Positions 35,710-44,532 of a stretch of 64,000 nucleotides of DNA are shown here, piece after piece. The notes below the pieces were generated by a model. That model was not told where the DNA came from. It saw nothing but the letters and a program-made list of their open reading frames with translations, and did no database searches. Source of the stretch: Galerina marginata (taxonomy: Eukaryota; Basidiomycota; Agaricomycetes; Agaricales; Galerinaceae); contig JAECYW010000001.1 of the NCBI GenBank assembly GCA_023014335.1, positions 3,162,001 through 3,226,000 on the forward strand, in the 5' to 3' direction. The position numbers and the translations under genes are program-made. How positions within the stretch are numbered: position 1 is the stretch's first letter; the number at the start of each line of letters is the position of its first letter.

Positions 35710-36261
35710 ATAGTGTTGATTCGTGCTGGCTAATGTCTACCGAGAAGCTTTCAGAGAGGAGTTCAACAACGACCACTACCCGAGGAGGTCATTGCCGTTT
35801 TACAGAGATTTTACAATCAGGCACCGGCTATGTGGTCACCATTATAACCGGTTAACCAATCGTGACATTATATCTTGTCCTCCTGTACATACTGTAGGAT
35901 CAGTGCTGAACCATTTTCGCCAGAGCAAACAGCAAGGTGTCCAGGCGGCGCCAAGCCGACCCCTAGTACTGTAGGACCAGTGCTGAATATTGGAATTTCG
36001 ATGGAGAGTATGTTGTGGTGAATTTTAAATATAACTATCATGGCATTCATATGGAACAATACAACATAGCACTTCGTAAAAACAGACATGGCAACACGCG
36101 ATAACGTTTGGAAAACACGACACAGCGAGAGAGCAAATGGCAACAAAAACACGACTGCATAGGCGGACGACGATCTTTTGTACAACGGATAACGACCTTT
36201 CCAGCTGGTCGGTAACGTAAATGTTCTGAGTATCAGCGAGACATTGTGGCTGGGCGGGTGA
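35710..36261. other. intergenic region with a 20-bp direct repeat
   Basis: About 550 bases between the starts of the small gene at 35709 and the end of Argonaute (both minus strand). It contains two copies of a 20-bp sequence at 35890-35909 and 35968-35987 (see repeat entry). No gene is seen. Confidence 0.4.
35890..35987. repeat. pair of 20-bp direct repeats, 78 bp apart
   Basis: ACTGTAGGATCAGTGCTGAA (35890-35909) and ACTGTAGGACCAGTGCTGAA (35968-35987) differ at one base. They lie upstream of the small gene that starts at 35709 (minus) and could be a duplicated regulatory site or a chance local duplication. Confidence 0.45.
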
Positions 36262-39200
36262 TTACTGCGTAAGGATTAGGCATAATCACAGGAAGAAAAA
36301 TTCAGTGTCGCCACACACCATGAAGTACATGAGGTTCGCCATATTCGCGTGGAGGGGCTTGTAACCTAGCTTGAATGCCTCCAGTTGAGTATCAGCATGG
36401 GAGGTCTGCGTCGCGGTTTCCGATAAATCCAAGTCACTTCCTGGGGTGTAATGGTTCTTGGCACGCGCGCAGATAATATCAGCATCTGTTGGAGGTGTTT
36501 TGTTATAGATGCGTCGCTGAACAGGGCAAGGAATGTGCCTACAGTATACCGGGGCAGGTATAGAAACGGAGCGAGTTGCGCGTGCATAAACGTGGCAAAG
36601 CGAAAACGACAGGTTTTGCATTGCATCGGCGCTATAGACGATTGATGAGAAATGAAAACAAAGGTACTTTTCCAGGAGAAACATACTTGAAGTTGTTTTC
36701 CTATTTACCGAGGGGAATGCCAAATATGAGCGCAATGTTTAAGCTGGTGAAACTGAGGGACTTACGTCGAGGATTACCTGATAGACATATACGTTTAGTG
36801 GTTTATTCCCAAGAAGGCTGTAATCGGGTATCTCACAGAATAATGAGCAGGCCTGCTTGTTCCTAACAAGCCACCATGAGTGAGCTGATAATAGTCGAAC
36901 TCGGTTGGGTGACCAAGCCCTTCATCGATTGTTGTTCCTGCTTGGCAGTTTCCGCTCCTGTCGCCGTCGCCTGGGTTCTGAGGGAACATGCTGTTATTTG
37001 AGGCCATTGTCAATGTTAAGCAACTTCAAACATGGCACAAAAACTTGCCGAATATGATGCCGTTTGCCAACAATGATAAGCGTGATCTTCAGGTTCAATT
37101 TCACGTCGCGGCAAGCCTCTGTCAAAAAGATAAATCCGTCATTACGAGGACCAAAACCCTATGGCGCTGGGAACGTACTCTTGATCTGTGGCAATTCTTG
37201 GGAGGAATATAGTAAATTTTGAGAGCAGGGACAGTTGTGCAGACCGCTCACCGTTATCCAGAACTTGTTGGAACTGTCCTTCAGAAACACCATCTGGAAA
37301 ATACCGCTGAGAAAGAATCGTGAGTAGAGGCAACAATATGTACCTCGGTAGAAAATGAGACGTGTAGGCGGTGGTCGTCCCTTTTCGAATGCTCGCTGGT
37401 ACCCAATGTATTTGGTGAGTAAATTCTGGAAATTGTCAATAACATATACCAGTAATTTGAACAACATACATACCTTGCACATTTCTTCAAGGTCCTCGAT
37501 CATCTCGACTCGGCCGGTTTGGACACGACTGTCTGAAACATACTTCGCAGTTGTTCCGTCAACACTTGAAACGAGGGTCGTGAAGGACGGACGGCCTTCG
37601 GCACCAGGAGCGGGATGAATAACGTCAGCACCTATAGAGTAAATGTCAGTCAAAAGTACCAGATAGCATCACCCAAATTCTAGGCACACACCCATAACGA
37701 TTGTAGGATGATGAGGATCATTAATCGGAGAGTTCTCTAACACGTTGTTGATACCACCAAGTTTGACATTGACTCTGAAATAATGGAGATTTTATTCAGC
37801 CTCAATAGTTCGAAAATAAGATACCGCGTACTTGAGCATTACGTTCGCCCAATACTGAGGCTTTGCGCGGCTACACTTTTGGGATTTGAGGCACTGAGTT
37901 GCGACGCCCATCTAGATATACACATTAGTTACAACATCAATATCCGGCGTGGTTTGTCCTTACTGTTACATCACCAAAGCTGGGAAACAAAGACATTACA
38001 GTAAGGACTAGTAACAAATGAAAAGCGGCAGCACTGACTGTTTGACAGCGGTGTAAATCTGATTGCCACCTTCAGGCAAAACGACAACAATGAGGTTAGG
38101 TGGAGATTTCTTCTGATCAACGCAGGCTTTCCCAGCCTTCCTCAAGTGCTAATAACGATTTGCAATCAGTACCTTTCAGCAGATAATTCTAGGACACTTA
38201 CATCTGCGACAACTTGTTGGCCGTTCTCATAGAAAATGAGGGGACGTTTATCTTCGACATTCATCCCTACGGTTGAGAACGTTAGTGCAAGGTCCCTCGC
38301 TGCAAAACATCATACGTGCCTACACTGGCGGCCCCTTCGCAAAACGAGGTCGCCATGTCTTGCGCCGTGGCAAGATTGAATCGGTTCTGGGATTCGTAAA
38401 CGACGATCGCCCAGACTTTTATCGTCATGGGTTTGACGAATTTCTTGTCTCGCCTAATCAAACAGTTAGCAAACGGTACTGGACGTCAAGAAGCTGCGAC
38501 TCGCATGTTCCATTGCCCATTGGCCGGTTTCTGGATAAGTAAAACATTCGGTTAGCATCACTTTTACACGCTATGAAACGGAAGGTTGTTACAATAGTGT
38601 TTTCCCGGCCTCCTTGTCCATATCTCAGAACTGGCGCAGCTATGACGCGGGCTCTGACACTGAGAGGGGTTGGCGTGATGTTCATACCGAACTGACGGAC
38701 GTATTCGCTTTGACCGTATTGAAGAACCTAACAGATTCGTACGTTATAGCCTTCAAGTACATGTTCATTACCACGGCATCACTCACATTGAGGCCCTGCT
38801 TAATGGCATCCAAACGGGCAGGGGGATCAAGTTTTGAAAACTCCAAAACGTCGTTGGTCTTGTCGGCCGGAATTTGTTTTCGCATAATCTGCCCAGGAGG
38901 TACCTCACAAAGCTCAAGAGGAATAACGGCTCCCGATCCAACCTGAGAGAAATTATTAACTATGTCATATCACTCGACAAGCGAAAGAGGTACCTCGATA
39001 CAGATGACATCTGGGAACCTCAATGGACGGCCCAAAACGGTCTTGAAATAATTGGCGACAGACATCGATTGTCCTTCTCGAGTATTGAACATCCGACTGC
39101 TTGCTCCTTCCGCCGTGAGCCTCTTGATGACGCGAGGCCGAACTTGGTCACCATGTTTAGTTATGACGCGCATATTGCTGACGAAGCGCTGGAGGCGAAT

Positions 39201-40394
39201 TCGCTCCCGGTCCGGAAATCCTTTTTTCGCGGACATGATGCTGGGGTCCGTAGCAGGCCTTCCGAGGAATTCGAGGCAAAGGTTGATCAGAGGCCCTGGC
39301 TTGTACATTATGCCAGTGGCGATATCCAAGTTGATGTACATGCTTCCTTGAGATGGCCGCAGAGACTGAAAATATCCACGCCAGAGTTCCATCCCGCCTC
39401 CGATTGCTCTCTTTCCCCTGTCGGTGAAGAAGGAGCGTGTATTGAAAGGATATTTGAGATTGGGGCCCATTCTTATGGCGACATTGAGGGCCTGTAACAA
39501 GAATATATCAGTGCGATCGAACTAATATTCATGAGGTGAGAAGCCTACCATGACAGACGTCTGAGCGTCACCTTCTTGCGATTGTTTGCCATCTATGAAC
39601 CGATGAAGCATTCTTTTCGAAAGAAAGATAAGCCGCTCGGAAACACCTCCGTAACGGACGACTCACTCGGCGTTGATTTCTACTGCGAAGGTAATTTTCA
39701 TTTTGTAAATCTTGGGTGGTCGCGAGTCTGAAGACGCAGGTCCCAAACGCTCCATGGTGACATCAAACTGTAGACGCCAATATACTAAACATAAAGGATC
39801 TTTGTAATGAAAAAAATATCCATACCACCGCAGAGTCCGTTGGACCCAACGGCAACTTGTACATGGCGTACACATTCTTTCTGCCGTCGTAAACAGTAGG
39901 GGCGGAAAAGATCGTAGGTGCTACATTCTTCTGGAGACGATCGAAGAGCGTCATGTTAACCCGTGCAGGTAATTTATCCGGCGTGATATCTAAAGCTCAT
40001 CAAAGGGATGAAAGGCTTTACTTCCAACTACACTTACCAACTACATGGTATTATTCAGACACAAAGAATGATATGAAATCTTACAAGTGACTGACCGTCA
40101 TAGTGGTATATAATGCCATCTGGAACGGTTACCGGGAAGGCGTTAACAATCGTGTTGACCGGTCTTCCACCGGTTCCAAAATTAGGTCGCTTTACTCCAA
40201 CTGTCTTCACGGACGCTTGAGATATGAAAGAAAGTACGTATGAATTCGAATACAATTAAACAATATTACATCAAGAGACAATACTCACCCGCAATGGCAA
40301 CAGGTACGCCTCCACGTCCCGCACCACCGCCGCGAGCAGGTCCACCGCCTCGTTGTGGGCCTGAGCCGCGGCCTGGAGCGACACGGGGTGGCAT
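36262..40394 (-). CDS. Argonaute protein (QDE-2/AGO type), 27-exon model
   Basis: My model joins 27 exons from ATG 40394 to TAA 36262 in phase: 887 residues. An RG-rich N-terminus (residues 8-31) is followed by the N domain (GVKRPNFGTGGRPVNTIVNA, IYHYDVDITPDKLPARVNM), linker and PAZ region (ALNVAIRMGPNLKYPFNT, QYGQSEYVRQFGMNITPTPL), MID (NLIVVVLPEGGNQIYTAVK, TMGVATQC) and PIWI. Catalytic residues are all present: D621 (GADVIHP), E661 (GRVEMIEDL), D699 (FYRDGVSEGQF) and D834 (VYYADII). The tetrad is thus DEDD rather than the DEDH of human AGO2, both slicer-competent in known proteins. The protein ends MYFM, as expected. Role: small-RNA-guided silencing of repeats and transposons. Exons of 16 (37979-37964), 18 (37196-37179), 12 (36777-36766), 14 (36700-36687), 26 (38530-38505) and 3 nt (40040-40038) are needed to restore conserved motifs. 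Confidence 0.93.
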
Positions 40395-42048
40395 AGTTGA
40401 CAAAAAGGCGTTTGTAAAAGATAGATTCCTTTAAGGAAGGTTGTGGTAAGAGGACAAGAGCAGGATTAAGGTTCCGACGTCTTTTATAGTTGCTTCCCTT
40501 TACGGAAAGATCCGAGTTGCTTTTAATAAAGGGACTTTACTCAGGCTTGACGGCTCTGGAAGCACCACGACCTCGATTCCTCGAACGTTCGAACATCTAT
40601 AGCTTCCCAAGGCTGCCTGGGCGTAGGAAAGGTGGCTGTATCTGATGAACATGAACGCCTACGACCTGACTAGCTAACCACGGTAACGTGCTGTTGAAGC
40701 GATCCATTGTGCATGGTTTCTATTAAGTTCCTGTTCAAACTCCAAACTAAACTTCAAAAGTTCACTGCTAGGTGCTGCGGTTATGACCATTGCACTCATG
40801 TTGACCGCTTTGAACATTGCGGTATTCTGCGGTATTCGCCTGCCTTCTATGAACATAATGTAGACCGCTGACCCTTCTGCATTTGTACAATAATATAGCA
40901 CATGGTGGAATCCAAGGAAGATAAGTTTTGCCGTGGTACTAAGCCGTTGTTCGAAAACAATGTGAGCCGATGCCGAGTGCCGCGTGTGCGGGTACGTGTT
41001 CGATATTTTGCCTACCTGTGTGAAGGTGAATCTACCCAGACGAGAGCGACTGTCAGCCCTAGGGATCGATCAAAATATTTTATGGCTTGAAACGAAATAT
41101 GGACAAGCATTAGCCTTTTGGTGTCAACTTGGAGAGAAATCTATTCGTGGACGGACTCGGAGTGTCACCATGAATAAGACGCACGGACATTTGGATGCCT
41201 TTTTGCTGTCAACTTCGGCCTACATCCATGGTCAACGATGAAAGATGTCTACCGCCTTGTTGCGAATAGCTTCATAAGGGCCAGCTTTAACGATGATAGG
41301 ACAAGGACCCTTGGAGAACGGGAAGTGTGGTTCCTTGACTATACCTTGGAGTCCACTATTCATTGCCTCGGTTGACGCGGTTCTGGTCCGACAGCATTAG
41401 TCGACGCCTTTGATCGATTTCGGTAAGCTTCTGACATGTTCTTCCCACTTCAATACCCCCTACTTACTAATAGAGGTGTTAGGACCATAAATTTTTTATC
41501 CTTATGCTTTCAAGAAAATATGCTTCATGGAATAGCTCGAGGAGGCAAGTTTGGAGTAGGCCAATCAGGCCTGCCCAAGCAGCTGCGGTCTGGCAAGGCT
41601 CGAAGGCGCGTCGAGCAGGCGCGTGGTTAGGCAAGCACGCGATGGCGAGGAGCAAGATCGGATTTATTCATCACAGGACCGCGTCTGTCTACCGAGCGTG
41701 GAATCTAATCTAATCGAGACTCGGCCAGCTCGGGTCAGAGTCCTCCACTCCGACGCGAGTAACGAAAAGGCCCAAATAATGGCCATGGTTAGCTGCTTTC
41801 TCCTGATTCTTGGGAAACATGCACCAAAATTAAAGAATTTGTTTTCTTTCGTGTATAGACGTCTACCAAAGTATTATTGATTGGGCCACTGCCCACTGTG
41901 TCATGCAGGATCTCACTACCAGGACGGCTAAGCAAGGTCTCCCGGCGCCTGCCTGTAGAAGGTCATACAGATAGATATCTCAGTTGACTCTCCACATCTT
42001 TTGGCTTTCAGTTTCGTCTACTCACGAAGGACTTTCGTTCCGTGCCAT
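40395..42048. other. region upstream of Argonaute, no gene recognised
   Basis: About 1.65 kb holding the Argonaute promoter and, at the right, the 3' flank of the small minus-strand gene. Open frames of 60-86 codons occur on both strands, for example 40901-40674 minus. None has a motif. Base composition is unremarkable. Confidence 0.4.
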
Positions 42049-42462
42049 TCAACGAGATTCCTTGGAACTTTTGCCCTTTTTCTTATCAGCCTTGAAAGAC
42101 TTCGCCGTCCCAGAGGCGCTCCCAACTTGGTCAACCATCCCAATTCCTTCAGGATTTCCCTTGGTTTTATCTTCGGGATCTGGTTTCGTTTTGGCTGATG
42201 CAGCGTCAAGGCTCGAATTGTCAGCTGAGCGTGCAGCTTTGCCACTTCTAACGCTCTGTGACTGGACGTCCTGTGGGTGTAGGTTTGAACTGTCGGCTGC
42301 ATGCCCCTGGGATATACCACCTTTCTTTGGAATAGGGGAATCTGACGCCGACGAACTTTCAAAGCGAGCTCCCGTTCTGGCCTTTCGTGTAAGGTCAAGA
42401 CGAATATATGTTCTCTTTGAAATGGTTGATTGCCACATCAGGGATCTCGAAAGTGAGTTCAT
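42049..42462 (-). CDS. small basic protein with mitochondrial-like N-terminus
   Basis: A single-exon frame of 137 residues. The N-terminus (MNSLSRSLMWQSTISKRTYI) is rich in Ser, Arg and Leu, lacks acidic residues for more than 20 positions and looks like a mitochondrial targeting sequence. The rest is hydrophilic and probably disordered, with a short more conserved-looking segment (GNPEGIGMVDQVGSASGTAK) before a Lys-rich tail (KADKKKGKSSKESR). Small mitochondrial proteins of this make-up are common in basidiomycetes, but I cannot name a family. The promoter is upstream at 42463-42600. Confidence 0.6.
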   Translation of the reverse strand: MNSLSRSLMWQSTISKRTYIRLDLTRKARTGARFESSSASDSPIPKKGGISQGHAADSSNLHPQDVQSQSVRSGKAARSADNSSLDAASAKTKPDPEDKTKGNPEGIGMVDQVGSASGTAKSFKADKKKGKSSKESR

Positions 42463-42669
42463 AGCTTGTTGATAGTAGGATTTAGGATTTAGTATATAGT
42501 AAGTAGCTTTATCTGCCTTTATTTACGGTTACCGGTAAATCACATCATAAATACCGGCAAATGCCTCAGCAGGGATTCTGATACGCGGCAGGATTCCCCT
42601 CAATCCCAGTTGAATCCCTCCAATCCATCAGGCTACCCTTCCTCCATTTCACGCCGCCTCATTGTCGCG

Positions 42670-42700
42670 CGTCCTTCACTCGTCCTTCACTCGTCCTTCA
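42670..42700. repeat. short tandem repeat, 11-bp unit
   Basis: The unit CGTCCTTCACT is repeated almost three times in a row. A simple microsatellite-like slippage product. Confidence 0.7.
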
Positions 42701-42909
42701 ACCCCACTCCGCCCTTCACTGTCGTATTCCCCTCCTCAAACGGACGATAGACTTACACGTCTTTCCCGCGGCAGTCCGAATCACACATATGGCGTTCAGT
42801 GCCCTCGCCTTCACCCTTTTCGCATTCCACGGTGGGGTATTGAGCTCACGCTGGGTGTAGGATGTTCGTCGAGACCGGGGGTCAAGGTAGCTCAGTATTA
42901 GTTCTCGTT

Positions 42910-43510
42910 CATGTCAAAAACTTGCTTACCTCGTTGTGTCTAGCAGCATTGTATGTCCACATTGCCGCTTCAATGTCCCACCTTGGTGTTGTCAACGTTG
43001 AAGAAATTTTTGCAAATGACAAGGTAAGTATCAGCTCATATTGGCACTGAATGCTACTCACCTCGTCTCCAGCGCCTTCCCAACCGTCTGAATCACCAGA
43101 GCCCGGCTCCACCGTTGAGCCTGTACTTTCTGGCCTGCAGCTGAACCTGTGATCGGGAAGCGGAAAAAGGTGGTACATAACGCGGATGAGCATGCTAGAG
43201 GCGGGCGGGCACGTCAGCGACGGACGGCTGGAATGTTCGGCGGGTGTGCAACATTTGTTGAAAGCAGAGGAGCTGCCAAATCCAACATGGGTCAGTCTCG
43301 ATTTTTGGCATTTGCTCGTGTCAATAACTTACTTACCTCGTTTCTAGAAGCCCTATACAACGACGTTGCAAGTTCAAAAGTTCCACGTTGAGTTGTCGAT
43401 GTTCCGCTTTGGGCAACTCAACATTAATGGCATTCCACCAACGAAAAGGTAGGTGTCAACTTATCATCAGTTTTGAATGCTGCTCACCTTATTTGCACCT
43501 TCCCAAGCAT
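42910..43510 (+). repeat. two diverged copies of an exon-intron block
   Basis: Two stretches about 400 bp apart share the same layout. Each has 'acttrcttacctcgtt..ctag' as an acceptor, an open block of 80 or 101 nt (42944-43023 and 43348-43448) ending in AG, and a donor (GTAAGTATCA / GTAGGTGTCA). Each is then followed by a similar 50-nt intron-like sequence (..tgaatgcTactcacct../..tgaatgctgctcacct..) and 'cttccca'. Read in phase, the blocks give CMSTLPLQCPTLVLSTL and PYTTTLQVQKFHVELSM. They look like duplicated exons of an unknown, probably dead gene, possibly an older relative of the array units that follow. Confidence 0.5.
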
Positions 43511-44532
43511 TGCCTGACACCTGGACAACATTTCGCCACCGGCCTAGTGCTACCACCCATTGCCAGACTCAGCTCAACCCTTCAGCCCTGCAACCTCGAC
43601 TATGAAGCACTACTACAATCTCTCCTCAAACGTGACTCTGAGAATTTTTATGGGAGGGAGAACCATGGGATTGCGGCGCGCCTGAGATGAGCCAGAGGTG
43701 GATCATATCCGACAGGTACCAGTATGAATGGAATCTTGTATCTAGTCACTCGGTCACTGTTTAGAGTATAATGTCCTTGTACGACAATGGCTTAAAATAA
43801 GATAATTTTAGTTGATTTGCAATTCCTGGGATTCAAAGCACACTGGATCCTGAGCGCTGAGCTTTGGAGATGGCCACCAGCACCAGCAAAGCCTCAGTGT
43901 TTCTTACGAGCATTTACAATTGTCGGTAGTATTACCTTAAATTTGAAATCCGAAGAGATTTACAACCTGGTACCATCAGTGTGATCGGTTTCCTTGCTGG
44001 GGTGCTTTACAAATGATGCGCACAGGCCAGGCCATTTACGATTTTTACGATTTTTACCGTAAAATTAAATAGACATCCACTTTCCTTCACTTTCCTCTGC
44101 CATTGTGGGTGCTTACTCGTGCAAAAATCATGTATTTCATTTACCAAAAGGCGAATTCCTGAGTTTCAAGCCTGAAAATTTTGCTGTACATTGCTTGTAT
44201 CTATTATAACATTCCTACAAAACATGGAGGAAAATTGTTGACTCTGAGTCATGCAAATGCTTGAGCGGACATCTAGCGGGAGGCTGAGCTGGCCGAAATG
44301 GGCAGGTGCCGGTCCGGAAAAGGAAATTAGGAATCAACAAACGCCGTGGGGGAAAAAGTTGGTATTGGTTCTCTCCTCTTCCCGCCCACATCCTGGAACC
44401 TCCTCTTTCCGCTCATCTTCAACACCATCTGTCTTGTAGGCTCAATAGCCATAATCTTCTTCAGCTTCAAACATTGGGATGCCTTTGTGATCATTGCAAT
44501 ACATGGATGCCAAGACTCGGAGTGGTGTACCC

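Larger units (their letters stand above)
42463..44532. other. non-genic region with diverged exon-like duplicates
   Basis: About 2 kb leading into the tandem array. It holds an 11-bp tandem repeat (42670-42700), two related exon-like blocks with splice-site borders (42944-43023 and 43348-43448; next entry) and, at 44425-44532, a stretch that could be a further exon ending at the first array donor. No complete gene can be built. Confidence 0.45.

Noticed and set aside
38440..38530. Frame break in Argonaute suggesting a pseudogene
   Set aside because: A GC-AG intron restores the exact conserved motif (NMRDKKF) and phase; every other motif and all catalytic residues are intact.
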